A stretch of 64,000 bases of DNA from Zanthoxylum bungeanum (Eukaryota > Streptophyta > Magnoliopsida > Sapindales > Rutaceae), in the NCBI GenBank assembly GCA_019454045.1, contig SKCR01023726.1, forward strand, positions 248,001 to 312,000. Reading direction: 5' to 3'. The position numbers and the translations under genes were made by a program. Below, piece by piece: positions 9,111 through 20,800 of the stretch. Under the pieces are notes generated by a model. It made no database searches. It saw only the letters and a program-made list of their open reading frames with translations, and was not told the origin of the DNA. How positions within the stretch are numbered: the stretch's first letter is position 1; every line of letters starts with the position of its first letter.

Positions 9111-10560
9111 ATCTCCCACTTGGCGTATAGCCAATCACTCAAGCATCCAACACATGAACTATGCACTGGTCGCTCAAACTTCTGCTGAGAAACAGCTTTC
9201 GTCAGCGGATTTGTAAGGTTATCATCTGATGCATTTATTCGGTCATCACATCGCCACGATGTATGATCTTACGAATAAGATGAAATAGTTGAAGTACATA
9301 CTTGGATCATTGATGAGACCATGGTTCCTTAGCCTGTGTTGTAGCCTAGCTCAGCTGCTAACAGAACTACTCCTAATCTAATTATGAATTTTATAGATCC
9401 AAAATGATTCTTTTGCTGCCTCAGCTGCATCAATATTCCGTTTTTTGTTGTTTATTCAGCAACAGTATCTTGCTTGGAAGATTTCAAGCTCACTGTTTCG
9501 TTATTCAAACTATATACGTACCCTCATTACGACTTACAGTCGTTATTATCGGTTTGGGAACTTACAACGGTGAACCCAGTCACCTCAAGTTCTCATTTCC
9601 CCATATTCTCAGAATGCATCCTTGGTTCATCCAAGATACTCAAGGATGTTCTTTACTTCAATCAAATGACCATCACCTGGATTGGCCTGATTGCGTCTAT
9701 ATATGCTCAAAGCATATGAGACATCAGGTCACGTACATATCAAAACATACGAGCTCTGGGAGGGTTGTCAGCAGCTTTCTAGATCTATCCCAGTAGATCT
9801 TTATTCCTAAAATAAAGCCTGCTTCTCCCAGGTATATCATGAAGAATTTTTAATGAAAGCCAAGCTTTCACCGATTATATTATGGGAATGTAATTTCTAA
9901 GAAGCAATACATCATCAATGTATAGGACAATCATTGTCAGTGCGCTCCTATTAACCTTCTTATATACACAAGAATCATCTTCGTTTTGAATTAAAACATA
10001 TACCATTATGATTACATCAAAACACTGGTTCCAAGAACTCAATGCTTGCTTCAATCCATAAATGAATCAATTTATCTTGCAAACCTTGTTTGCATTTTTG
10101 GTACGACAAAACCGTCAGGATGTTGCATACAAACATCCTCCAAAAAGGTTTCCGTTAAGGAAAGTGGTTTTGGCGTCCAGTTGTCATATTTCATAAACGA
10201 AATATGCAGTTATAGAAAGCATTATCCGAATGGATTTAATCATGGCAACAGGTGAAAAGTTTCGTCGTAGTCGACATTATGTCGTTGATGATACTTTTTT
10301 TGTACAAGCCTAGCGGTGTATATTTGTATGTTGCCATCCATGTATGTCTTCCTTGAAGACTCATATAGTAACAATAGGCACAATGCCTTCTGGTACATCA
10401 ACCAGTATCCAAACTTGTTGGTATACATGGAATCCATTTCGAACTTCATGGCACTTTGCCATAAAAAGAAGTCGATACCTTGTATCACTTCCTCATACGT
10501 AGCTGGTTCTTCTTCCTCAATAATATTGACATCTACATGAGGTGAGATCAGAAACCCATA
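9111..10560 (-). pseudogene. Copia reverse transcriptase and RNase H remnant (element D)
   Basis: On the minus strand, right to left, decayed reverse transcriptase appears first: near 10240-10488 the frame reads AMKFEMDSMYTN and then ARLVQKKYHQRHNVDYDETF, matching the start of copia RT. VLYIDD at about 9908-9925 is the RT active-site box. Close to the polypurine tract the frame reads ASDDNLTNPLTKA and FERPVHSSCVG, the usual end of copia RNase H. Many stops and shifts are present, so no product is made. Confidence 0.75.
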
Positions 10561-11900
10561 CCTCCCAGGTTGTTTTCTGACTCTCTCCGACCTACGTGGT
10601 TCTTGTGTATTCGAAGATTATTGGTTAAGTTTCATCCCTGATGAACTGTTGGTGTTCCATGAGGACTCGGTGCCTGGAACAATATTACTCTGATTTTCAT
10701 CGAGTTTTACTTTCTTCTCACTTATCACTGCATATAGGAATTCCTCTTAGGAAAACCGCATAGAGAGCAACAATTACATCGTTCTCTTGTGAGTTATATA
10801 AGTACTATACTTTGGTTTCCTTAGGACAACCTACAAATAGACACTTATCCGATTTGGGTTCTAGTTTGGTACCATCCAAACACATGCCCAGCATTCCCAA
10901 ATCTTCAGGAATGAGAAACCCAGTTTCTTTCCTGTTCATATCTAATATGAAGTCTGTCTAACAGATTTTCATGGAACCTTATTCAAAATAAGTATTGCAC
11001 TGTTTAATACATATCCCTATAAGAAAATTGGTAGCTCAAAGCGACTCATATGTTTAAGTATTGTCCATCAAGGTCAGACCGCAATGTTCTAATACTTTTA
11101 CCGGTCTGTTTTCTTACTTCGTGTCGAAACTCTTTGAATTACTCAAAAGTTTTTGACTTATGTTTCATAAGATACACATAATCGCAACGCGATGCCACAT
11201 CCGTAAAGGTTATGAAGTATTCATATCCACCTCTAGCCTAGCTAGACATGGGCCCACTTACGTCACTATGAACGAGGGCTAACAGATCGGTGGCACTAGC
11301 ACTTTTACCAAGTAAAAGGTGTTTTAGGCACTTTGCCTAATAAACTAGATTCGTAGACATCATTTAAATTAGAATCAAATCCGTCCAAGTATCCACTCTT
11401 CAAAAGTGTGGATATACAAATCTTGTTAATGCATCCCAGATGACAATGCCACAAATAAGTCTCATTTGATTTACTCAACTTGAGCCTTTATTTGTCATAT
11501 TATATGTTTGAGATTCATTTATATTCAAAATATAAAGACCATTATTTACATCTAATGTAGATATCTCGATATCATCTTTATAAACAAAACACCCGGTGTT
11601 TCGGAATATAAATGTATACCCGCAACGGGTTAAACTAGATACAGAGATAATATTCCTAGTCAAACTAGACACATTATAACAGTCTCATAATTTAAGTACA
11701 TGCCTAAAGGGCAGTTCCAAAACTTAGGTTTATACGGCCAAAACAGCGACTCTCATCCTGTTTTTGACTTGTAGGTCGATCTCATCTGAAGCCAGTATCC
11801 TACTAATTAGTAGATCCCGCACATCAATACATATGTTTATGTACCACCTCTAGTATCAAAAGTCTAATTTTAAAACCAATAGTGAACATGTTTATAACAA
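10561..11900 (-). pseudogene. Copia GAG-pre-integrase and integrase remnant (element D)
   Basis: At about 11405-11470 the minus strand reads ETYLWHCHLGCINKI, the WHxxLGH zinc-binding pre-integrase motif. At about 11070-11290 it reads GGYEYFITFTDVASR, KHKSKTFE and TLRSDLDGQYL, the integrase core around its second acidic residue. Stops interrupt both. About 11480-11900 should hold protease, but I could not identify its active site. Confidence 0.72.
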
Positions 11901-12262
11901 ACATTCTTGAAGCCGGAACCTTGTCCCGCCTTCACTTCATTCATGTCTGCCTTGTCCATATGGCAATCACACTTCTGGTGACCCCGTTTACCACAGTTTA
12001 GGCAGACAACTTGGGATATGTCCTTTTAAGAAGCTATGGCTGTGTATAACATATTAAGTACTAAAAGTATCATCACAATGAGTCTTCCTAAGCTCATGCT
12101 CTACTATTTGCTCAACTTCGGGCTCATGCTTGAGAGGTTTCTCTATCAAATAGAATATCTTCTCAGCTCCCAGGACTATCCTGAAGTTCTATTTCCAATC
12201 AGAAAATTAAAGTCGTTAAAGACATTTTCCCCAGGATTATGTCCTTTGACGCTAATCTTTTA
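11901..12262 (-). pseudogene. Copia gag remnant with zinc knuckle (element D)
   Basis: CLNCGKRGHQKCDC, a CX2CX4HX4C zinc knuckle, is read on the minus strand at about 11962-12003. Upstream, at about 12090-12200, FRIVLGAEKIFYLIEKPL matches the N-terminal part of copia gag. The stretch between is too short for a full gag, so an internal deletion has joined the two ends. Confidence 0.7.
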
Positions 12263-14710
12263 GTCATCTTGATTGCTATAGTCCAACTATCCAATCAACG
12301 ATTTCAGGTACAATTAAATGTAATGATTACTATAGTCTAACTATAAAACCAATTATAAATGATCGGTTAAATTCAAATGTATTGATTAATATAGTCCAAC
12401 TATATAACCAACCACGAATGAATTAGTTTGAATACAGTCCAACTGTTTAATTAAAACAACAATTAAATATTAGTCCAACTAATATATTTATAAATAATTA
12501 ATGACGAAAAATGAAATGAGCTCGTATTGGCAAGTATCTAAACGAAATTGCAAATTTAATTCTTGCCTCCCACTATTTTTCGGCGAGCCTCTAACCCTTT
12601 GTGGAGTACTCGAGAAACCTAGTTTCCTAGTGGGCTAGGATCCTGTTAAATAACACACAACATTGACTTTGGCCAACAAGTTGTATGAAACTTAACTAGG
12701 TAATCTCAAAGATCAATTGGATCTCATCCAATTCCTAGATCCAGTAGGTGGATCTCCAAGTCCGAAACATATATCCAATATATGCCAATATATCCAATAT
12801 ATTTCCTAATCTTTTTCCTCTGAATCAACTAAGCCTTGGCTTTGACTCAACAAGCTTAATGAAACCAGTTAAGCGTGACCCATTGACAGTGGGAAAGCTT
12901 CGTAATCGAGGTCGATGAAGAAGAAGTGACCTTGACTTTGGCCAACAAATCACAACTTGCCCAAGACGTACGATATGGAACAAAGCTTTCGTGATTCAAA
13001 CACATCCGCGATGGACAAAGGTCTTGACTTTGGCCAACAAACCAATGTTAATCTTGGATCTTGAGAGAGAATCACTCAATGGAAGGAAAAACGCTTAATA
13101 TAAAATGAAGGTTTTTGTCGCGTGTTGGCAACCAATTTATTATCTTTAATTAGGTCTCATCATTCACCCTTAAGCATGCATTCTAAAAGCATAATAAGGC
13201 GCGCAATAAATAATAATGATATGCGGATGGATATATAATATATTTTGTTCATAGAACAAATCTCTCACTTTCCTCTCTCCCGTTAGCATTATTCTTACTT
13301 CTACCCAATTACATAATACTTCTAAAGAAACCTCATTTACATTGAGGGGAATTGGTGAGAAGAGAAATACAATGAAAAAAGAGGTAATAGGTTGGACACG
13401 CATGTCCAATTTAATAAATTCTAAATTTATTACAATAATTTCCAAAATTACATTCACCCCTCTAATATCCATCCGATATACATTATTAATACATACATCC
13501 AAGTATTCACACAAAGCATGTTATTCAATCAATCTAATCCAATTAATTAATCTTTGATTAATGACCATCCAATGTTCATACAATGATTTGATTTGCCCGA
13601 GTCCAACTCGTTTAAGAATAAATACTCAAAGTAAGTATTCTTGAATTATATCGAACTATAATTTTTAAATCCAATTTAAATTGTATCCAATACTAATTCA
13701 TATTTAATTCCAAATTAAATAATTACACTTATTTATGTGCCTTAAAGACTTGGATTTCAAATCCAATCTTAATGGGTCTCAAAGGCCCAATTAGTATCCA
13801 ATACTATTTAATTAAAGTCCAATTGCCTTTCAATTAATTCTTTTGGCGTGAGATTTGGCCATTATGGATCAAACCCATAGGCCTTGGCCCATTTAGGAAT
13901 CATCCTATGTCATAAAATCAATTTAGGCCCATTAGGCCCAATTAAATTATTAAAGGCCCAATTGTCATATTTTGGACTTTATGGAAATGATTTAGGCCCA
14001 AATATAATCCAAGATTAAAATTTGGCCCAACCAAGCCCATTAGCTCAAATACAACAAATTAAATTAATTTATCATTCCAAATTAAATATTAATTTAATTA
14101 AAGTACAATTAACACAATTAATTAATTAATCTAGTATTTCCAAAACACTAATTAATCTAATTAACCATGCTTAACATCTAATTTATGTCAAACACAAATT
14201 AATCAAAATCAATCTTTCCAACATGCTTCACACTCAAGGCAATACATGAAATTAACATCCAATTTTGATTTCAATATAATTAAATCAACAATTAATATTC
14301 AATTCATGTGAATCAACATATCCAATTGTCTAATTCAAAAATTAACCATGAGCTTCCTAGGGTAATTTTCGACCAAAAATGATACACTCACACACACTTT
14401 TACTTAAAGTTTTACAAACTCTCTCACTGTAGCTACAGTGATCTACAGTAAATCACTGTAGCTACAGTGAAAGAGTTAGTAAAACTTTAAGGAAAAGTGT
14501 GTGTGAGTGTATCATTACTCATTTTCGGCCAAGGGGTGGGAATTAGGGAAAATTAATCTAATCAATTTTACACAATTCCAACAATGCACAAATCTAATTG
14601 AACATCATATAAACATATCCCAACAATAAATTTAAGCAAAATCAAGCTCCAAGCCAAAATCCCAAATTAAAATCCATAAACCACCCTAGAAATTAAATCA
14701 AGCTTAGATT
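12263..14710 (-). other. Element D leader region between gag and primer site
   Basis: About 2.4 kb, AT-rich, with no supported coding frame. It contains phrases repeated several times: TATAGTCCAACTAT near 12280-12490, CTTGACTTTGGCCAACAA at about 12660, 12935 and 13022, and GGCCCA/GGCCCATT clusters at about 13780-14040. One strong inverted repeat lies at 14378-14515. Unusually long for a copia leader, so it may hold older insertions I cannot resolve. Confidence 0.5.
14378..14515. repeat. Large near-perfect inverted repeat (fold-back)
   Basis: AATGATACACTCACACACAC at the left is mirrored by GTGTGTGAGTGTATCATT at the right; CTTAAAGTTTTAC and GTAAAACTTTAAG form the next part of the stem, and CACTGTAGCTACAGTG, itself a palindrome, appears once in each arm around a short loop near 14445. 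The arms are about 60 bases each. It looks like a fold-back MITE or a hairpin in the element leader. Confidence 0.75.
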
Positions 14711-14724
14711 TTGCTCTGATACCA
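14711..14724 (-). other. Primer binding site for initiator tRNA-Met (element D)
   Basis: The minus strand reads TGGTATCAGAGCAA one base inside the end of the right LTR. TGGTATCAGAGC is the standard copia primer site complementary to plant initiator tRNA-Met. Confidence 0.9.
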
Positions 14725-14725
14725 T

Positions 14726-16838
14726 TGTAAGTGTCCTAGACATGCCACGGGATCTCTAAGCGTGATTTGTGTGTGAATAAAATCAAAAATAAGTTACGGA
14801 GGACTTACATTGATCGGTTGAGTTCAAAACTTTTCATGGATGTTGAAACTTCCAAGCTCATGGGTGAATATCCCTATCACCTTCATTTAACTCGCTAGCA
14901 AGAATAAATGGAACAAATTTGATCTCCAAAAAAAAAACAAATTTGCCCAAGAGAGAGGGGAAAGCAATCGGCCCTTTTGATGTCAGAGGCCAATCCGTCT
15001 TCAAAAACAGAGAGAGCCAATTTGCTCTTTCTTTCGGCGTTGTTTCAAAAACAACACACAGTAGCCATTTTGCTCTTCTTTTGGCGTTATATTAGAGAAG
15101 CAAGAGAGCAATTACCTTTTTTTTTTTTTTTTTTTTTTTAATTTTCAAAGAAAAATAAAAAGGTTGCCTTTTTGACAGTGACTAATTGCCTTTTATATTC
15201 AAAAAGAAAAAGCAAATGTTAGCTTTTATCTTTTCGTCCAAAATCAAATCAGGGCCATTCGGTCTTCATCAAATCAAGGCCATTCGGCCATGTGGTAAGA
15301 GAAAAGTGTGGCCATTTAATTTCGGCCATGGAAAGAGAGCAATTAATGATTTTTTTTTAAAATTCATTAATTGTATTATATATTTGGAAAGTGTGATGTA
15401 TATCAAATCTAATTTATTTCATTGTCAACCACTTACATCAATTGTTGACAATTGATGTAAGTCATGAGTCCCAACCCATTTAATTCAAAATTTGGTTGGC
15501 TAACACAACACACTTTGGGCTCGGGTTCGTTTAATCCGATTAAACGAATTTTCCGTCGCGACGTAATTAAATCTAATTTAATTAAATAATAATACCCAAT
15601 AAAATTATTACGGAAGTCGCTCGCGAATTAATTCCAAATTAATTTGTTCGCTAAAATTAAAATCCAATTTAATTCCCCGTTGAAATCCAATTTCATTTAA
15701 TATATCTAATATATTATTTTAACCCAATTAAATAAATTAAATAGTAAAATCTAATTTAACTATTAAATTATTTTACCGATTAATTCCAAATTAATCGCGT
15801 TCTCTCCTCTCGACGAATTTAATCCCAGATAAATTCTCGACGCAATTAATCACAGATTAATTTTTTCTCTGATAATAATCACAGATTAATTTTCTCTCTC
15901 TCTTAATTAATCCTTGATTAATATTGTTCGAGTCAAATATCATCGGTGAATCTTTGGGATGCGACCCAAGAGATCCCTGGATATGTTGGCAGTAAATATG
16001 GTTATCGGACTATCGGAATATGTGCGTACCCGGTACCACGTTCTTACCGATTTACAAGACATGGTTGGCTTCTAGCAAAGCACCGTGCCTACCCAATTCT
16101 CCAGAAATATTCTTCTACGGAATACATGATCTTTGTCAGGCGTAATATACGTAGTATTGCACATTACGATCCAATATCATATGTCACATGCTAGGCCCGG
16201 GGCTGGAGTTGTGTCTGCCCCATACGAAGCATATATCGGATCACTATCAACTAATCTCTTTATGATCGGAAAGTCATGACCTAGTCATACTTCCCCGATG
16301 GCTATAGCACTTAGAGTACCAGTTCTGTATCCTTGCGTGATCATCATCTCCATATGACTGAAGTGATACTTCCATCTTGACATCACACCCAATACACTAC
16401 GATTCTCAATATACCCAGAATAGGCGTACACAGAACCCGTTAAAGCCCCGGACGACCAAAACCAAAGTATATTGATTGTCGCAAGTATTAGCGATGCAAG
16501 TCTCAAGTTAAGACCAAATACACCTACCCTGATTCGGATTCCCATAGACACATAGTCATACTACCAAAGAGATTCTGAGGGGTCTATCCAGAGCGAAGCT
16601 ATTTCCGTACCATCGGTAAACAGAACCTCTTATTACACTAGCATGAGTATCCAATACCCAAATATATAAGAACTATGATGTTACGCTTCCATAACACGCA
16701 CAAGTGTAATACTAGCCTATTCCGCATTATCGATGTCCAGTCTCGATAATACTACGACTATGGATATTTAATGATTAAACCTTTGTGGATTAATATTGTC
16801 TCATTCTTATTAATCCAGAACTAATCATAAGGACTTTT
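14726..16838 (-). mobile_element. Element D right LTR, inner part
   Basis: Begins TGTAAGTGTCC next to the primer site and runs to the insertion point of element C. It contains a T run at 15118-15139 and, from about 15546, AT-rich sequence that grades into the repeat shared with positions 1-830. An open frame at 15186-15455 has no recognisable domain. Confidence 0.85.
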
Positions 16839-17455
16839 TGTTAGCGACTTGGTCGCATAATCGGTTGTAATAGATTTTGATGACGTCAACGAGAAAGAAG
16901 ACTTCGACGCGCAAACACGAAGTAATACAAAAAGTGTCGAAGCATATGTGGTGAAAAGCGAGAATGTGAAGACTTGCAGCAAATTGAAGAATATATTGCG
17001 AAGTCTTAGCTTAGGATTTAAATTGTAATGTGAATTGTAATATTCAAGTGTCTAAGCTCATATGGATCATGCACATTCACTTAGATGCATTAGGATCATG
17101 ACAAAATGATTTAAAACCTTTACTACTGTGCATTTTGGTCTGAGGCCGGCATACCGGTCCCTTACCGGTATCCATACTGGTGTCATGCTTTATTTCGCAT
17201 GCTCACTGGAACCGGCATGGACCTTACCGGTCACCATACCGGTGATCCAAAGGCTAGTTTCCTCACTGGAACCGGCATGACATAAACTGGTATCCATACC
17301 GGTGACCTTTCCGGTCTAGCTCTCCATTGTGCAAACTTACTGGAACCGGCAAGCCATAAACCGGTCTACATACCGGTTACCATACCGGTCAAGCTCTTCT
17401 TTGTGCACACACTGGAACCGGAACGGACCATACCGGTCCTCATACTGGTTTAATA
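16839..17455 (+). mobile_element. Element C left LTR, truncated
   Basis: Matches the right LTR from its TGTTAGCGACTTGG start up to about 17452, where the right LTR continues with TATACCGGTTTAACG but this copy enters gag. From about 17145 on it is packed with the palindrome ACCGGT in contexts such as CATACCGGT and CTGGAACCGGCA. Confidence 0.82.
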
Positions 17456-17460
17456 TGCTT

Positions 17461-17733
17461 ATTGGATCCCAAAAATGTGCATTTAAAAGAGAAGGATTAG
17501 GATATAGGCCATACATTAAGAGAAAATTTTTGAAAAATTATTTTGTTAAGGCATCCGATTCTCATGCTAAGAATGTTAAAAATGAAAATATCACATGTCA
17601 TGCATGTAATAAAAAGGGACATAAAATTTTTGAATGCATAAACAAAAATGTAATTAAAAATACATGGATTCCTCAAGGAATCAAAACTAACCCCAATGGA
17701 CCCAAGAAAGTTTGGGTACCAAAGTGCAATTAA
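17461..17733 (+). pseudogene. Copia gag C-terminal fragment with zinc knuckle (element C)
   Basis: The open frame from 17329 begins in LTR sequence; only codons from about 17461 are gag. CHACNKKGHKIFEC is a CX2CX4HX4C knuckle, followed by TNPNGPKKVWVPKCN and a stop. Nothing of pol follows. The fragment has no start of its own. Confidence 0.75.
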
Positions 17734-18705
17734 TAAATTTGTAGGGGGAGCTTTGGGAATGAATCTTTAAAGAGAATTGAAAAATTGATCCCAAAGACTC
17801 AAAAAGATGAGGAATCGCAACGGTAAAGGTAAAATTCGTATTCACGGAAACATTGGTATCGTTTCCTCTTTGTGTATGTATGCATATTTAAATTGGTTAA
17901 TATTTTTTTAAGCATACAAAGTGATTAGGCAATGCACTCAACTTTCTATTGGTATCAATTGTTCATTTGCTATCATTAAATGCCTAAATCATACATTTAA
18001 ACCTCTTTTCATATCAATTGGTATCACATTGAATTTATTGAGTTAAATTACATGTATGTGATCATTTGATTGATTTTGCATTAAAAATGCTTTTGCCATG
18101 TAACATATTGGAATGAAAATGAAATGCATGTATATTGATATGAGTTTCCATTGATAATGAATTCATTGATTTTAGTAGGTATCATAATATATAATGAATT
18201 ATTTTCTTTGATATCACAATTGAGGAGAAATCATGCTTAAAATGATAAAATAATATAAATGGAAACATTGATATAAAATGTTAATTGGTATCATTTGCAC
18301 ATATTTATTAAAAAATTGCTTTATACATGATTTCTTTTTAAATCTTATGGCAAAAAAGGGGAAATGCCAAATGTGCATATTTTTAAATTTTTGGTATTAT
18401 TATTTAATGCACATATTTATTTGGTATCTCATTTTATTTTAAATTTTGCTTCTCCACTTTTTGATTATGTCAAAGGGGGAGAAATCATTAGAATGAGAAT
18501 AAAACTTGTTTTACCCTCACCCTTGTTTAAGGGGGAGTAATTGTACTAATGTGTTTGTCAAGTTTTTATAGAGCTTTATTAAAGACAATCACACATTGAG
18601 GGGGAGCTTATATTGATGGGGAGCAAAATCGTCAAATATTGACTCCTAGAAGCTCACAAGTATTTACAAGTTTTAAGGGGTTGCCATCATCAAAAAGTGG
18701 GAGAT
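17734..18705 (+). other. Element C 3' internal remnant
   Basis: AT-rich and non-coding in all frames. Several purine-rich GGGGGAG/GGGGAGAAAT runs (17742, 18476, 18530, 18600) precede the final tract at 18694-18705. TTGGTATCAATT-type words recur between 17850 and 18300. Confidence 0.65.
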
Positions 18706-19190
18706 TGTTAGCGACTTGGTCGCATAATTGGTTTTAATGGATTTTGATGACGTCAACGAGAAAGAAGACTTCGACGCGCAAACACGAAGTAATACAAAAA
18801 GTGTCGAAGCATATGTGGTGAAGAGCGAGAATGTGAAGACTTGCGGCAAATTGAAAAATATATTGCGAAGTCTAGCTTAGGATTTAAATTGTAATGTGAA
18901 TTGTAATATTCAAGTGCCTAAGCTCATAGGGATCATGCACATTCACTTAGATGCATTAGGATCATGACAAAATGCTTTAAAACCTTCACTACTGTGCATT
19001 TTGGTCTGAGGCCGGCATACCGGTCCCTTACCGGTATCCATACCGGTGTCATTCTCTATTTCGCATGCTCACTGGAACCGGCATGGACCTTATCGGTCAC
19101 CATACCGGTGATCCAAAGGCTAGTTTCCTCACTGGAACCAGCATGACATAAACCTGTATCCATATCGGTGACCTTTCCGGTCTAGCTCTT
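18706..19190 (+). mobile_element. Element C right LTR, first part
   Basis: Begins TGTTAGCGACTTGG after the polypurine tract and repeats the left LTR with few changes up to TCTAGCTCTT, where element B1 is inserted. It resumes at 39222. Confidence 0.88.
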
Positions 19191-19769
19191 TGTGGGAACA
19201 CAGAAACTGGGCGACGCATGCTGTTCCGGGCTCGCGGCCCGGTTAGGAGTACAGAGTAGCCCACGGGGGACTAAACCGGGGAATAATGGAGTCGCCACCC
19301 GGTGTGAACCGGGAAAATAGTTTAAGGCCGAACTCACCCCTCGCAATGGAAGACCTCAAACCGTTGGGTTCGGAATGGTCCCTTACTTATGTCACTTGTA
19401 ATAAAATGATTTGTGCGATAATTCAACCAGACCTAAGCAACATTTATTTCCCAGGATAATTTACTCCTAAGTTCGCTTGCATAAGTACAAAGCTCATATC
19501 TAAGTTTGCATATGACACATTTTTCATGTTTGCATACAACCTATTTGCATATAATCTATGTCCGAATTTGCATGCATAAAGATAAATTAACATACGGCAA
19601 GCATACAACTTAATAAACACCTTGTACTCATACATGTGGGGAATACAGATAAATGACAATGACACAATCATGCGTAATAAAGAGAAGCAATCAGGTTCAT
19701 AATACGAAGGGAAAACTAATAGGGACAATTATGCATAAAATATGATGAAAATGACTCAGTTCAATGTGT

Positions 19770-20110
19770 GCGTGTTCGTGTAGCGTTCGTAAACACGTTC
19801 GAACGGTAAACAGAAGGTTCGCGTTCGTATAACATTCGAGAACGCGTTCGAACGGAACCAGACCTAATGCATGATAAAACTAAGAAAATTGTGCACGTTC
19901 GAGTAGCGTTCGAAAACACATTCGAACGGTAAATAGAAGGTTCGCGTTCGAAAATGCGTTCGAACGGAACCAGACCTGATGCATGATAAAACTAAGAAAA
20001 TGTGTGCGCGTTCGAGTAGCGTTCGAAAACGCGTTCGATCGGTAAACCGAAGGTTCGCGTTCGTATAGCGTTTGAGAACGCGATCGAACGGAACCAGACC
20101 TGATGCATGC
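19770..20110. repeat. GAACGCGTTCGAACG-rich tandem repeat in B LTR
   Basis: About three units of roughly 115-120 bases, each with several TTCGAACG and AACGCGTT palindromes and ending GGAACCAGACCTGATGCATG. Copies of the array are at 36750-37085, 54730-54955 and 61405-61620. Short TTCGAACG motifs reappear near the other end of the LTR (about 22010-22080, 38990-39060, 56620-56700, 63285-63370). Confidence 0.8.
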
Positions 20111-20189
20111 AACACATACATAGACAAACAAATCCACAATGTAGGACCTCACGTGTCCGATTGAACTCATTCCCATCCAATCATATGTA

Positions 20190-20800
20190 CCTCACCCGGC
20201 GCGGTAAAATATCGTGGTAAAGGATTTTAACCTCTCGAAATATAGGACCTTTAATCGCACTTACTAAGCCCATGCGCTAATAACACAATGCATATAAGAG
20301 ATAAAGACAACAATATCGAACTTCGTATACCCGATTGAACACATCTCACATTCAACCGAATATACATCATCCGGCGCGGCAAAGCATCGTGGTAAAGGAT
20401 TTTAACCCCTTGAAATAGAGGACCTTTAATCGCACTTACCAAGCCCATGCGCTAATAACACAATACATATAAGAGATAAAAAAACAATATCGGACTTCAT
20501 ATACCCGATTGAACACATCTCATATTCAACCGAATATACATCATCCGGTGCGGCAAAGCATCGTGGTAAAGGATTTTAACCCCTTGAAATAGAGGACCTT
20601 TAATCGCACTTACTAAGCCCATGCGCTAATAACACAATGCATATAAGAGATAAAAAGAACAACAATATCGGACTTCGTATACCCGATTGAACACATCTCA
20701 CGTTCAACCGAATATACATTGTCCGGCGCGGTAAAATATTGTGGTAAAAGATTTTAACCCCTTGAAATAGAGGACCTTTAATCGCACTTACTAAGCCCAT
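20190..20800. repeat. About 175-bp tandem repeat in B LTR
   Basis: Four units; the phrase TCGTGGTAAAGGATTTTAACC recurs at about 20211, 20386, 20560 and 20738, each followed by GGACCTTTAATCGCACTTACTAAGCCCATGCGCT-like sequence. Related arrays lie at 37170-37795, 54995-55430 and 61660-62105. A unit near 175 bases is in the size range of plant satellite monomers. Confidence 0.82.

Noticed and set aside
10046..10255. Plus-strand frames in element D internal region
   Set aside because: Antisense to recognisable copia reverse transcriptase on the minus strand.
14711..14724. tRNA-like words at primer sites considered as tRNA genes
   Set aside because: Only the 3' end complement is present, directly beside LTRs; no cloverleaf.
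20190..20800. Regular spaced repeats considered as a CRISPR array
   Set aside because: Units are about 175 bases, spacers are themselves repeated, and the context is a plant LTR.
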